DNA of 64,000 bases, taken from Gorsachius magnificus (taxonomy: Eukaryota; Chordata; Aves; Pelecaniformes; Ardeidae). The notes below the pieces were generated by a model. It saw nothing but the letters and a program-made list of their open reading frames with translations. It ran no database searches and was not told the DNA's origin. The translations under genes and the position numbers were made by a program. Shown here in pieces: positions 15,401-30,400 of this stretch. Where the stretch lies: NCBI GenBank assembly GCA_034008185.1, contig CM067087.1, forward strand, positions 41,806,590 through 41,870,589, given 5' to 3'. The first letter of the stretch is position 1. Each line of letters begins with the position of its first letter.

Positions 15401-18400
15401 GTGATTTTATGGGCCTTCTGTTTTCTAAAGAGAACCCTTCAGGGACTTCAATCCTGATTAAGCTACCTTAAGACTATTGAGTGCTACGTGACCTAGAGGG
15501 CATGCTTTATTCTCTTCTTTTTTTAGGTTGGGGAAATAATTTTGAATCTTTAGATAAATGAAAAAATGCTTAGACCTGAATGTTGGCTTCAGAAGAGATG
15601 CTGTTTTTCATGCACATCACCACTCCTTGGAGGAAACTTCTATTCATTCATCTTTGTTGTCCCACATATATGGGTACTCTGAATAGTCAGTTTCAGTAAC
15701 TGCATTATTTTGTTATTTTTTTCTACTGCTAGGATATGGTCACATACCTGCATTCTGAAGATGTTTGTATTTTTTGCAGAATACTAGCTCTTTTCTCCAG
15801 AAAAAAAAAAGTTAAGAAAAGAAAACATCAAACTTTTCTTTTCCAAGGGGGAAGTCGAACAAATCTCAATGATGAAACCGAAAGGCCAGACTGAGCATGA
15901 TGAAGGCATGCTTGAATACTTAGAAGACTTAATAGGATCTGCACGACTGAAAAATCCTATCCAAACTCTGTGTCGCAGAGTAGAGATTTTAAATGAACAG
16001 AGAGGAGAAAAGGTGAGTCTCGGAAAGCTTTGTTTGAATTATAAATAAACAATATAAACTTGCAATGTTTCATTATTGGATTTTTTAGAAAAGCAGTTAA
16101 CATAAAGACTTGGTTAAAATTTGGCATTCCTCTAGAGAGTAGAAGTACAGAGACATTTTGAATTATCTTTAATTGCATCTGCTGTTTCTCTCAATTATAA
16201 AATAAATGGGCAGTCAACATCAGCTGCACTCCTTTAAATGCTTGCAGCGCTGTTGGCTTTCACTTCCCAAAGGTTTGAATGCTTGAGTTGGAACACGGGA
16301 TTTTACCTGCTGAATGCTCTTCGATCCTACCCGCACACGTCAACTTCTCAGACTGCATAGAGAGAGATCATCAGTACCTGAATGCATCCAGCTGGGGCTT
16401 TTTAATCTGCCTTACTCCTACTGCTAAATAACAAATGGGAGATGTAGCAGGGAAGCCTTTCATATGCTAAGGAAAGGAGAGGGGAAGAGGGAGGCAGAAC
16501 ATTGGTGAGGTGATGGACACAGCTGGCTGAGGCGGCTTAAAATACAGAACATCAGTCATGACTTGGGCTGTGTAGATCTATGGCAGAACTTGCATTCATA
16601 ACATTTTATTTATGCATTGAGTTCTAAAAGTACTAAACAACATCAAAGTTCTTTTTTCTTGATGTGTCCTTGGTAAATCCTAACACGTTGCAGACTTAAA
16701 TTCTGGGAAGAAAGACGGAAGACACAAAGTTGGAGGAATTAACTTAAAAGGGGCTAGTCTAAAGGCCGAAGTATAGAAAATAACATACGCAGACTGTCTA
16801 TAGGTAACTCCCCTTTATTTCTCACCTACATTTTTCTCGATTTGCCTGAGCTGTTCCTAGCATCTGTAGGATCCCTTTTTAGTTTTAAATGACTGTTTGA
16901 ATTGCCCTAGAAGTACAGCCTTTGCTGCGGAAATGGTGATCTGTTACTTCAGAAAGTTGGTAGTGCTAAGTTGCCTTGCAGAGTTAATTGTTGAAGACCG
17001 TCTCTCCAGAGGACATGTGCTACAGAGGGGCTGGGTTTTTTCTCATGGTTTAATGTTCTGTAGTACTAGCAGTAAAGTCGGCTCTGACTCTCTGTCTTGT
17101 CCAGTTAAATAGAGTTAAAATGGTGGAAAAAGAAAAAGATGCCTTGGAAGCGGACAAGAATAAAGCCATTGAATTTCTTTGTTTGGAAAACAAAATCTTT
17201 AAAGAAAAGAATAGTATCTGTCAATACTATATGTAAGTATTATCTAAAGTTTTTTACTTGGCTTTAATGTGGTAGTGGCGGTGTTAAACTCCACTTCCAT
17301 ATCTCCAACTAGAAATATTTTGCATTTCTTAACAGCTGTATCAGTCCTTCAAAATTACTTGAATAGCATGTGGAAAATAAAGACTATTTTCATAAAAACC
17401 TTTTAAGAAAAGCCCAAAACAGCAATTAAAAAAAACCCCAAACCACTACCAACAAAAAAACAAAACCAAAAACCTGCTTGCCAGCTTTCTACAAAATAGT
17501 CTGGCAAATTAATCTCTTGAAGCTTCATACTTAAACTGAGAAAGTAGACCCCTTAAAGACTATTTTTCTTCTGAAGTGTCCAAGTTGTTAAGATTTCCTT
17601 GCTGGTTTGCATTAACTTGGCAAGGATACTCAATAATGGATATTAGGATTTAATACTATACATAATCATTGTGCTACACTTAAGATTGGAAATGTATATT
17701 CTTTATGAATGTTAGCTTTATAGAAAAAAGTGGGGTTTTCTGTTTTGTTTGTTTGTTTGTTTGTTGTTTGTTTTCCCTCTAGCTATGACCTAAAGAAGAG
17801 AATGAATGATTTGGAAAAGCAGAAAGAAGAAATTAACATAGAAACAAAAGATGTTAACGAGAAGAGTACTAAACTTGCAGATGAAATGAAAACCAAGAAA
17901 CAAGCTTTAAAAGAACTTGAAAAGTAAGTACTTTAGGTATAGACTCGTAAGCTGAGAGTATTGTTTTATGTATTTTGTATATGTGGTGTTATAATTAGGA
18001 TTTTCAGAAAAAGCTGTGGTAGTTGTATTGCGGAGGGGGGGAAAACACCTGAGAAAGCAGAAGTTAGGTATTTGTCTCTGATTTCCTTATGAATCTCTTA
18101 TGCATAAATTGTGTTTCCCTAAAATTGATTTGTCTGGGTGCTAATCTCCAACTGCAATATTAACCCTCATCCTCTGAGAACATAGTAAGCTATTTGTGAG
18201 AGATGTGAATTATAAATTCCATTAAAAAAATAAAAATTGCTGAAAATGTGTTTAATATTGCTTTGTTAGTTGATCTTTTTCCTGATGAAATGTCATTTCC
18301 CTGGGGAAAATACTGTGAATATAGTAAGTATTGGATGTTTTTCCCAAAAACTGAGTAGTAGTAGTTGAAATTCTATATGCTTACTTATTAAACTAAGCTC

Positions 18401-21400
18401 TGTAGACATTATTTTTATAGGGTATGGAATAGATTGTTCTTTCGTTTTTTTCCCCTTTAGGAAACTCAATAAAATTACAAAGTTTGTAGAGGAAAATAAA
18501 GAAAAATTTACTCAGTTGGATTTGCAGGATATTAAAGTAAGGGAAAATATAAAACATGCCAAAAGCAAGGCTAAAAAACTGGAGAAGCAACTTCAGAAGG
18601 ACAAAGAAAAGGTAGTGTGAGCTGCAATTTGATTTACTTAAAAGAAATGGAATTGGTTGCTCTAGATGAGAACATCTTTGTGCAGCCGGGATAGAATAGC
18701 AAAGGAGACCAATTGTACTTGGTATAACAAAGAAGATGGAAAAATATGTTTTAAATTTTTTCTTCATCAGATATTTTGTCATTTAAATCAGCTAGGGATT
18801 TTGTTTGCAAATCGCTTACTGAAGTAATGCATTATTCTCCCTTAAACCATTGCTCATTGCACATCTTACTACGGGAGACTGATGAGCCTAAATGCAAAAT
18901 CAAAACCTTTCCTGCTGCTTCTTGGCTTTGTTGGGTCTCATGGCTTGCAAAGCATCTTTTTATCATGTTTGTTGAGATAATGGGAATGTTGCATGTTCTC
19001 ACAGTTAATACCTTTTCCAAACTTTTTTTTTTCAGTTTCCCTAGTTAATTTAGTTAATTTAATGGATATATTTTACCAAGTTGGTTCTTGCCAGCTGTTA
19101 CAGATCTTAAATCACTCTTTGGATCAGGAGTGGCCTTCTGGCAGTAGGTATTTTGGAATTAAGCCTTATTGTGATTCAAAGACTTCAGTTCTTATGTGTA
19201 AAGCTGTGTTCTCTCTCTAAACTGAACAAGCCCTGCAAAAAACATCCAGGCCTCCTGCTGGAGCCACAGTGTCTCTTACCCTACAAAACCACGTTTGTCA
19301 TCCATGTAGCACATGAAAGGCAGGGTTTAAAGATAAGGCAAAACTTTTGTTTCAGTGGGAGAGGAAGTTAAAAGTCTTTTCCTTGCGTAGGTAGAAGAAT
19401 TGAAAAATGTACCTTCCAGTAGTGAAAAAGCTATCAGAGAAGCGACATCTAAGAAAGAGCTTCTTGAAAAGACAAAAGAGAAAGAAGAAGAAAAGCTCAA
19501 GCAGGTTATGGATAGCCTTAAGAAAGAAACACGAGGACTTCAGGAAGAAAAAGAGGTTTGAACTGTTTTGACTTACTATATTTACTGTATTAACTGATGT
19601 ATAGCTTTTACGCTTCTGAATGGAGCAATCACAAGATAGTTGTAAAGTGCTGTTTTATATCACAAATACCCTGTTCCATGTCTTAGTTCAATGGAGGCTA
19701 ACTGGGAAATTAATTTTTAATTTATAATTGGAGTTAAATCGTTCTCATTAAGTTTGCTTTTTATAGTGATCATGTATGATCAGGTATATCATTCATATAT
19801 CTATATTAAATAGTTCTACACTTCCATTATCTGAACACACTTTAATATTCTCCCATCAAAATGTTTAAGCCAATATGTTGCACAAATAAATAAAGAGATC
19901 TGAAATGGTACATTCCAAGACTTTCACACAGCTGTAATCTGTCTTTGAATTAATAGACAACTACTATAACGCTTGGTTATTGCTGTTGATATTAGCTGTC
20001 CAATTGCTAAACACCTGGAGGCTGGAAATTTATCCTGTAAAAGTGGGGGATTATTTTCTGTACTTGAAAACACAGTTTCTCCAGTTGATCTGTAATTTAG
20101 CACATGTAGGGCTCCTCCCAACTTTAAGTTGAGAAAATGACACAGAGTTTGTGTAGAAATGTTCTAAGATAATTCCCTGATGTTCTTTATAATTATGAAA
20201 AATGCTGTATTTCGTTTCCATGCAGAATATGTTAATAAATTAAAATATACTTGTTCTTCTAGAGAATGTAACTGTTTTCTGCTGACAGGAGAGCTAGTAA
20301 AAGAACATGCTTGTTTCCTCTTTTTCGTTCGTACATTGTGACTGATGTAATAAATTCCAGTTGTCCGTTTTTCATCGTAACTTTGTCCATTTTCGCAGAG
20401 CAAAGAGAAAGAGCTTATGGAGTTTAGTAAAGCAGTGAATGAAGCACGCTCAAAGATGGATGTAGCCCAGTCAGAGCTTGATATCTATCTCAGCCGTCAT
20501 AACACTGCTGTGTCTCAGTTAAATCAGGCAAAGGAGGTTCTGACGAGTACTTCAGAAACCCTTAAAGAGAGGAAAGCTGCTATCAAAGATATAGATATAA
20601 AACTACCACGAGCTGAAAAGGAATTAAAGGAGGTGAGACTTAACTTTCATACATGATTTGAGTTACAACATAATGTTGCAACACACAAACCAAAGTTCCA
20701 CTCCTTGTTTTAGCAATAATCATGGTGAAAATAAATGAAAAACTGCCTCCAATAAAATAGCATTTAAAGCCAGTATTCTAATACTCAGTTAACTGGTGAA
20801 GTATTTGATTTCAAACTTACTTTGGGTTAAGCAAATGTTAACATTAAGCACTGAAATTTAAATCCTATATATCCCTGCAAGGGAATCAGTTTAAATATAA
20901 TAATGAGACAATTTAAAATAAATAATAAAGGGCTATGTTTCTGAGCCCTCTCTGAAGTTCACTTCTCACCCCTCTCTCATTCCCCACAGAAGAAAAATCC
21001 CACTACCTTGTCCTAAGTCTGATTCATAAATTCATAAGCTGTTGTATTTGTATCAAAGTGTACTCAATGCTAGCTGAAGTGTATCCAAATGCCAGCCTTT
21101 ATTCTGGTAAATGTTTGCAATTCTGCTTTTCAGTGGCTGGTTTCATTGCCCACATAATCATGAATCTAAGACTCCCTGAATACAGTAGTTTTTGTGAGGC
21201 TAAGATAATGTCTGTCTTTCAACCATCAGAAAGAGAAAGAGCTTGAGAAGCTGGGGAGAGAAGAATCAGGTGCTAAGAATCTTCTTCGAAATCTGCGTCT
21301 AAAAGTAGAAGAAGCCAAAAGTTCTTTAGCACTAAGTCGCAGTCGGGGAAAAGTACTTGAGGCTCTGCTTCAGCAGAAGAAATCTGGAAATATTCGTGGA

Positions 21401-24400
21401 CTATATGGAAGACTGGTAAATTTTAAAAGGCTATTATACTTTTAGTCTTAAACGTTATATGAACAGAGTGGTGTTTCTGTAACTGAGTGAATTCCTCACT
21501 TCTCTGGTGCTATGGATTTGGAGAGCAGAGTTGCAAATCCCGTGGACTTGCTATAAATTAAAAAAAGAAGATTGTTGAGGTTCTTCTGCTCAGCACTAAG
21601 GAAAGGCAATATCTATGAGGAAGCTTTGTGGTTTTGGTAGGATGATCTTTAAGCTAAATCACTTAACTGCAGTCCCAGTGGGAATATGCTCAAGAGGATA
21701 CTAAAAATGTCTTGTAACCTGTCCATGCTTTGGTCCTGCCTGTGCTTCTGTGTTGGGCTACAACTGAGAGCTGTAGTGGTTCTGATTCCTTTGAACATTA
21801 GGAACGTAGATGCAGGAGAAGTATAGGGGAGTAGTGTTCTTTACCTTCTGGTGCCACAGAAGGTAGAATCAATTGGTAACCATACACCTGGTAGAACTGT
21901 CATGACACCTAAAAAAAGATCTTGCAACTTGTATGTAACTTAATGTAGAACTGTACACTTCTTTTTTTTTTTGCTTCAAAATTTATAAAATTTCTTTGCT
22001 GTTTGTTTCCTCTTGTTTTACTTGCATACATGTCAAATCATAAAGAGCAATATTGTTGTTTCAGAAGTCCAAGGAAAGCTTGTCACAGCAAAATGTTGAG
22101 TGTTATCAGCTCTTTCCATGCAGTCTTGATTTAAGGTTCTGAAAATTTGCAGCTTTTTCTAGCAGTGAACAATACGTGCATGTCAGTGTAAATGTAAAAG
22201 TGCTATTTTTGTATTCTGTGATTTTCTCTTTTTTCCCCACCTGTTCATCCAAGAAGTACCTCTGCTTCAGAAAACTCAGTTTATTTAGTGTATGTGTAGA
22301 TTTATTAAAAAAGGATACAGTTCAAACAGTAGCAGACCACTGTCTAGTACAGCTGGCATGTGTTTTGTCTCATGCTGTTATCACTTGCCACAGAGAGGAG
22401 TATGAGGTTAATCTGTTCTTGGATAACTCACAGTTGGCTCTGCATGATGGTTTTATCTGCAGATCCACAAGAATTTTTTCAAAGATGATGAATACCCCTG
22501 TACCCATTTCTCAGATCAGTACAGGACAGCACGCAGAAGTATACGACATGCCAGGTCCTGCCCAGCTGACCAATGGTAGAACCATGCACGGAACACATTA
22601 AATTATTTTGTTAGGCCAAACTGCCTCGCTAAGATGCTGGCATATACAATTTAACGTTTGTCTACAGAAAAGAAATCAATGCTACCACATTGCTCTACCA
22701 GAAGCACCGCTTTTGAAGCTCTAAGTATGTGAATTTCTACTATGGAAACAAGTACATTAGAAATACATAAATAGCAGCGTGCAGGAGAAGACAGGTGTGG
22801 TATTAGAATTTGTAAAATAAGTAAGATTTAAGTTCTTTCACAGCAAATTGTTTTAGAATTTGTTTTGTCACTTATTTCTTAATACCGAGACAAACTGTTG
22901 ATGCTAAGCCAATCACTGTACTTCTGCCTCCCCCCCAATTATTAGGGAGACTTGGGAGCTATCAGTGAAAAGTATGATGTTGCTATTTCATCGTCCTGCG
23001 GTGCCTTAGACCACATTGTTGTTGATACAATTGATACTGCACAGAAATGTGTGAACTTCTTAAAGGGAAGAGGAATTGGTGTTGCCACATTTATAGCCCT
23101 GGACAAAGTAAGTACTAGCGCTTTGGCAAAACAAACTTGATTTACCCTAATGTGCACACTATTAATACTGTATATGTAGAATGTATTAATATGCAAGTGT
23201 ATAAATATATATTTTATATATTGATATGTTATGCTGTATATGTATTAATACAGGTAAAGCTAAAATGTCAGATGTTTTAATAGGCTGTTGGTACCTTAGA
23301 ATATTCTACTACCAAATGTTAATGTTTGCTTACAGAGAATTACAAGGCATTTTAGATACCTGTAAGTGTACAACAAACGTTTGCTCTTTTGTATTTTTAT
23401 ATTTAGATTTTTTTATCAAATTGGTAAACTTAGTAAACCAAGTACTCTAGTAACTGTAAACTATGAAAACTATGAAAGAGAGCAATGAGTTATCAGTGAG
23501 TTTTTAACTGTGCTGGAAATTAAGTAGTGATCCCCCAAGGAAGGAAGCTTTACTGTTCATTGAAGTACGATTATATTTACTTTAAAGCCTTAACATACCT
23601 TAGAATAATGAAATGACCTCATAATTTATCCTGAGGAATCTCTCATTTGTCTATTTACTTTTTTGGTGTAGATGGCTGTATGGGAAAAAAAACTTCAAAA
23701 AATCCCAACTCCTGAAAATACTCCTCGGTTGTTTGATCTGGTGAAAGTAGATGACGAGAAGGTTCGCCTGGCTTTTTACTTCGCATTACGTGATACCCTA
23801 GTAGCTAATAACTTGGAAGAAGCTACCAGAATAGCATTCCAAAAAGATAAAAGATGGAGGGTGGTAACACTGCAAGGCCAAATCATTGAACAGTCAGGTA
23901 TTTAAGTACAAACTTAAAATTATGTTTTAAACACTTTATAGATGATATCTAAGCATAGTCAGCTCGCTAACTTCTTTTTGTCTCTTTTAATTTAGGAACA
24001 ATGACTGGTGGTGGGGGTAAAATAATGAAGGGCAGAATGGGTTCCTCAGTTGTAATGGATATTTCGGAAGAAGAGGTTAGTACGTAGTTTTAATTAAAAG
24101 TGGAATTTTGTCGAAGTTCCTTACGTTTTGGCAGTTCATACACACGTGTGATGTCCTTTTAAATCAGCACGAATAGTTAACAATCTGTGATGCAAGATTA
24201 ACAATGATTTAAAGTTCACAGGTTATATTGCTCTTAAGTGCATTTGTTCGCAGCACAGCTATTGTATGCTTATTGTTTAATTTATAGTCTCATACTAATG
24301 CTACCTTTGATAGCTTGGAAACTGATTGAAGGTAGGGATGAGAACATGGAAGAGACTGATCGTAAGGAACCATCGAGCTGCAGAGCAGTACAAGAGACAG

Positions 24401-27400
24401 GTTTGGTCCTTTGTTTCATGCCTATGTAAGACTTGTCAGGGAGTGGCAGACCTTTCCTTCAAATTTGTATTTCAGGAGTGTTTTGGAATATCAAGATACA
24501 GCTTGGTTTTTTTTCTTCTCAGTTCTTTTAGGTTTTAGACCATAGTTTTCTTTAGTGTGGATGAAACTGTAGCTTGTGTCCTTTTTGCCTTACATCTGCT
24601 GATCAGCTTAACTGAGATCAAACATCAAAGTGTTAAAACCTTTTCAGGAAGACAAGCTCCCCTGTGTACCTGTCAAGTAAACCATGGCTCCTGGCATCAG
24701 TCCTCTCCCTACAGGAGAACAAACTTTTGCTCTGTAGGAATGAGAGCTATAAGCCAACACAAGGGTTGAATATTTCCTTACCACTAAGGACACAGAAGCA
24801 GTAGTTAGTATTTTTTAGGTGAAAATACTTTCAAATTGGAGAGCTTCAAAGTCAAACTCAACTTTAAGACTCTATCTGATTTCTCTGGGGGAGGAGATAA
24901 CCGTGTCACCACCTTTGCTGTAAGTGCTGATGTTTCTGCACTTTTTGGTTTTATCACAGAGAGGTTAAAATATGTATCTATTCTTCTCTTGTCTATCTCC
25001 TGCATTTTCACCTTCACTCGACTTGGAAAATAGCAATGCATTGGCCAAGAAAAGATAAAATTCTGCAAACCCTGGGGAGTTTGACATAAAACTCGTTTGT
25101 TTGCTTTGTTTTGTTTATTTGGGGTTATTTTGATTGTTTGGTCAAGTCTATTTAGATCATGCCGTACATGTAGAGAACTAACAAACTAACCTCATGGACA
25201 GTGTTATTGACCCTTTACAGGGCTAGGGCAATAAATATATAAGGCAGATCATAGTTAGATCTTACTAATAAAGGACTTTGCTATTTCTTGTCTTCACACT
25301 TTAGATTTATTCGTTTGTTCTCTCCAAGGGACAGGCTTATGTGCTGTTTTCTGTTTGGCCCATGAGAGATACTGTGGCACTCAATAAAGATCAGTAGCTA
25401 TAACAATTTCTCCATTTTCAAGAGTCTTGGCTCTGTACCTGTCTAGCATAGTGGATGACTGCAGGTAGAACAAGTATATTCATATCCACGCCTGTTAGAC
25501 AGTTCTCTGTATGTAAAAACAGAAAATGGGCTGAGGTCTGAAATGTATCCTTATTCCTTCTGCTCTTGAAGGTGAATTGCAAGATTTGGTCACTTGGTCA
25601 GTTACTACATGCAAAAGCTTGTCTTCCTAACACCACAGAAACCAACGAATGTCAAATCTTAACTAAAATAAAAATTGCCTCTAGCTTCTGTTTGTGTGGT
25701 TTTTGGTTTCTGCCTTCACTACTCCAACTTAAGCCTTTCAAGTTTAATCTAGTTTTATTTCCTTAAAACAATTCTCCATTACAAGCTATTTTGAGAGGGA
25801 TTCCTTCAACTTACTTTTTCTTTGCTTGCTTCTCTTGGTTTTCACTATTATAATTGATCTTCTGAGCAGTCAGCCTCTATATTCTGTCCTGCTAAAGCAA
25901 ATTTTGAAGTTTTTACTCTACTTTCTTGTGTTTTAAGAGATCAGAGGCTGTTGAGCACATGAATGAGATCTTGCTTTGTTTTGTAGTGGTGACACTAGGT
26001 AAATGATTGTATCTCATTTTTGTGTAGGTCAATAAAATGGAATCTCAGCTGCAGAAGGATTCTAAAAGAGCAGTACAGTGTGAAGAAGAGAAACTACAAC
26101 TTGAAGAAGCTGTAAGAAGACTGTGCCAGGATGTTCAGGAAATGAGAAATACTTTAGAAAAGTATGCAGCAAGTATCCAGGTGAACAAGTTTATTATTGA
26201 GGCAATATCTGGCCTCTCCTTGAACGTGCAGGGGGATAACTTCTCAGCCTCAGCTTACCATAGTCCTCCTTAGTATCAAGGATCTTTTTTAAAGTACAGG
26301 ATTCTAATGCAGTTGTGTTTTCTGTAGAGTTTATCCGAACAAGAAATTCATCTAAAAACCCAAGTTAAGGAACTTGAAGCAAACGTAATTGCTGCTGCTC
26401 CGGACAAAAGCAAACAGAAGGAATTGGAAAAAAACCTTAGTAGTTATAAAAAAGGTACATTTTGTGGGGAGGGGATTATAGATAAAAACTGTAGTCATGT
26501 TCTTTTACTAATACGGGAATGAACGGTTACAGCTTTGTTCTTTCAGATTACCAGCGCGGTACTGTATCTTGGTTTGGAAGCTCTTTTCTTCTAAGACAGG
26601 GATGCTTCTAGAGATTAGAGTGTGAAAACCCTGGTTTTGCAGTTGCTCAAGCTCATGTTTCAGTCAAGCTAAAGTAAACGTTAGTTTTAGTATTTTTTGT
26701 TATTTGGTTAGATTTTTATGGCTGTATTACATACAGATTCATAGGGAAACTTAGTTTAATTAGGGATAAGAATTGTTAATTTGGAGGGTAACGATTATAA
26801 TAAAGTCAAGGCTTTTGCCATGCTCTAACAGAACTATTACGTGACTATAAAACGAACACCCTGTATTCTGTTGTGGGCACACTGTACCCCCGTTCTTTTT
26901 GTGGAAGATGTTTACTCCGAGAACTTGAATAACAGTTTCTCTCAAGTAATTGATGGCTCAGTAAAGTAAACCTTGATTGCTTCTTTCTATTTCTTGCTCA
27001 TGCAATAATATGAGCACAGTAAAACAGAATTCCATTCCCCACAATTCTGCTTTCATAGCATTTTAGGAAAGAGAATGCGTTCTACTATGGATTCCCTCTA
27101 TGCCTCTTTTGAACAGTATAGCATCAAGAGGGTACGAATGGTTTACTTCCTCAGTCACACTAAGGCTTGACGTTACAAATATCTTTAACATTTCTACCAA
27201 ATAATGGAGAGAGACTCAACCCTGTGTTCTCCTCTGGAGAGATGACTGCCTTCCACCTTTCAAGTCTCTGCTTTACCTCTTCTGTCCCCAAAAGGAAATT
27301 ATAAATCTATAGCAAACTTAGTGTGGGATTTTGTTTGTTTTGCCTTTAGAATACTAAGGTGCTATGTTGTTTAATTTTTGAAAGCTGTTCAACTTACTAA

Positions 27401-30400
27401 CATGGTTTTGTTGAGTTTTAACAAGAATAAGCTAAATAGGGAAACTTACCTACCTTGAAGGTAGAGTAGGCTACCTTATTATTCAGTGTGTGTACTAATG
27501 ACACAGCAATACCAGCTACTGAGCAACCATTAGTGGCCAGTTCTTACAGAGTAACCCCTTTGAGCATCTGCCCATTAAATGCAAAGAATGAGCTTGGAAT
27601 AACTTCTTATGTACTGTCTCATGTATTTAAGTACTCTATATGCATTAAGTAATCTAATTAAAATTTTGGTGGTTGACACCAAAAAAGCTTTGGTAGCATA
27701 TAATAGCTTCAGAAAGATGTGGGTGGTATTTTTCTTTTTGCTACACTAAAAAAACCAATCAAACAAACATTTTTCACAGTATAAAGAACACTTCTCAATA
27801 TAGTCATACAGCAGAGCTTTTTCTCACTTAAATCTTGATGCATCACAGCAGTCCAATGTTGCTAGGAACAGCAAAATGACCTGAACTCAATTTTGTTTAT
27901 TGACAGATTATGATTGCGTTGCTGAGAAAGCTGGTAAAATAGAAAATGAAGTTAAACGATTACACAACCTCATAGTTGAGATCAATAATAATAAACTTAA
28001 AGCACAGCAAGACAAACTTGATAAGATCAACAAAGAAATAGACGCATGTACTTCAACTATTACTAAAGCTCAAGTGGCAGTCAAGACTGCGGAAAGGTAT
28101 AGTAGACACCAGTGTGCTCAACGGTAAAGCTTTAGGCTGTAATTATAAATCGCTGAGATTTGTGTTTGATCACAGTTGGACCTTTCTTTCCATGGGGGAT
28201 TTGTCCGGCTAGAGGAGATGGTTTTCACCTCCTATGGCTGGAGGGAGGTCATAACCTTTTTCTCTATGCTGATTTTTACCTCAAACTGAGACTGGCTCTT
28301 AATTAAGAACCATAATCTTTGTTAGTGTGCTTCACAGGCAAAGGATCAGAGACCTAGAAAGCTTAGTGAAACCTGACCAAGGAGTGTCACGTCAACCTTC
28401 AAGGAGCTGTATCTGTTGGCATCGGTGCCTGCAGGAAAACAATTTTGGTTTCTAATAGGCAGTTTAAAAGTCATGTTTAATTTTTCTGCTACTATTTAGC
28501 TATCACTAAAATACAATATTTCAGGATAAAGATTCAAAACAGCACTTAATTGCCACACAATGGAGCATTCAAATCTGAAGGGACTAATTTTATGAGGCAC
28601 GTCAGGAAAAAAAATATGATTTTTTTTTTTTATGTTAGCTTAACAATACATAGTGAATACTCAAAACAAATGTCAAAACCATCTCTGAAAGAACAGATTA
28701 AGTCATTTAATGAGGCCTGTCTGCTGTATGTTTGAGGGAGACAACTTTGTTTCACTTGGGTATCTCAGGAGTGTTGAGAGTTCACGCATAAATAAGCATT
28801 TCCTGTTTGGTTGTCAGTAGCTATTGAACAATCTTTGTAAGTAAGATTGTGTTTCTAGATTATCTTATGTCGTATTTGCACTCATGTGAGGTATACAAAC
28901 ATCTCTGTGCCCATGCAGAAACCTGAAAAAATCTGAAGAGGCTGTTCTTTGCACGGAGAAGGAAATTAAAAATAATGAGAAAGAAATTAAAGACTTGACA
29001 GAAGAGCTGACTACTCTAGAAGAAAAAGCTACTGAGGTTATAAATGACTGCAGGCAAGCTGAAGTAAGTGTCCTGTTAATTTAGTGTATTTCTTCATAGA
29101 GGATCCAGTCTGTGAAATAAATTTTAGATAATAGTTGTTGTGCCAGAGTTGTCCTAACAGCTGATGTCTGTTAGCCTTCATCCTTAGACGTTCCGGGCAG
29201 GCCTAGCAAGGGGTTGCATTAGCTGATAGAACCTTCATTTATTTCAAAGAAAAAAAGATGACAACCAGAAAATCCCTCCTATTTTGCCATTTAAGCTTCC
29301 GACTTGACAATGCTTGTCTAAAGTATCTTTTTTTCTAAGTTGCTTCTCTCCTCCTCCAGAAATTCACATGGGGATAAAATGGCAAAGAACATTCCTTCTG
29401 TATCCCACAATATATGGTGTGCATTCATACAAAGTCAATCATTTTGTTTAAAGGTCAGCTTTGATTAATGATTAAATACAGATGCTGGGGGAAAAAAAAG
29501 GGTAAAACAGTCCTGCTAAGCAGTCTGGTCTTCAGGTAAAATCAGGATGATGAGTTATGTCCTTACTATATCCTAGTTACAGCCTTCTATTCTATTCTTA
29601 TGCAAATTTTGTTGTACAGCTGCAGAGTGGCATTCCATGATGGTCAGGGAATGCGAATGGTGTATTTTTTTCTTTTTTTTTTTTTTAGATTTACCTGGGA
29701 ATATATCTTGACCCAGTTTTCTGAAGCTAAGGAAAAACTTAAACCAAGTTTCCCCAAAGAAATTATTGGTTTTAAAATTTGCTTAAAAATAGATATTTTT
29801 TTCCAGTTATCTGGGTCTTTAGATTTATGTACAAGAGAGAATGAAAACAACCAGGATGACTGAAATTCTTTCAGATAAAGCTGTTTCTTTGAGACTGTCT
29901 TTCTCTAAAACTGCCATTTAGCTAAAAACATCCAAGTGTAGGAATTGTTTGATGCAGATCTGAAATGAAAATAAAAACTGCAGCATTGCCCTGATTTCGG
30001 CTGGGATAGAGTTAATTTTCTTGCTAGTAGCTGGCATGGTGCTGTGGTTTGGATTTAGGATGAGAAGAATGTTGATAACACCCTGATGGTTCAGTTGTTG
30101 CTGAGCAGGGCTTACACCAGGCAAGGACTTTCCAGCTTCCCCTGCTCTGCCAGAGGCACAAGGAGCTGGGAGGGGGCACGGCCAGGACAGCTGCCCCAAC
30201 TGGCCCAAGGGCTACTCCAGACCGTATGGTGTCATGCCCAGTATAGAAACTGGGGGGAGTTTGCTGGGGGTCAGTGATCACTGCTCAGGGACAGGCTGGG
30301 CATTGGTCAGCGGGTGATGAGCAATTGCATTGTGCATCACTTGCTTTTCATATTCTATTATTATTTTTATTATTATTATTTTATTTTATTTCAATCATTA

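Larger units (their letters stand above)
2400..15847 (+). other. 13.4-kb SMC4 intron hosting the miR-15b/16 cluster
   Basis: The intron lies between the exon ending FLILQ and the exon starting GEVEQ. It is by far the longest SMC4 intron in the window; the rest are mostly under 2 kb. Its first 350 bases hold two microRNA hairpins. The remainder is AT-rich unique-looking DNA with an A27 tract at 3434, two short perfect inverted repeats (6978 and 8990) and a palindromic CRE-like octamer at 10879. I saw no further exon, tRNA or recognisable transposon. Open frames in it are short and lack coding character. Confidence 0.85.

Noticed and set aside
18393..18782. 129-codon minus-strand open frame
   Set aside because: It lies antisense across the SMC4 exon at 18461-18611 and its intron flanks, and shows no protein-like pattern of its own.
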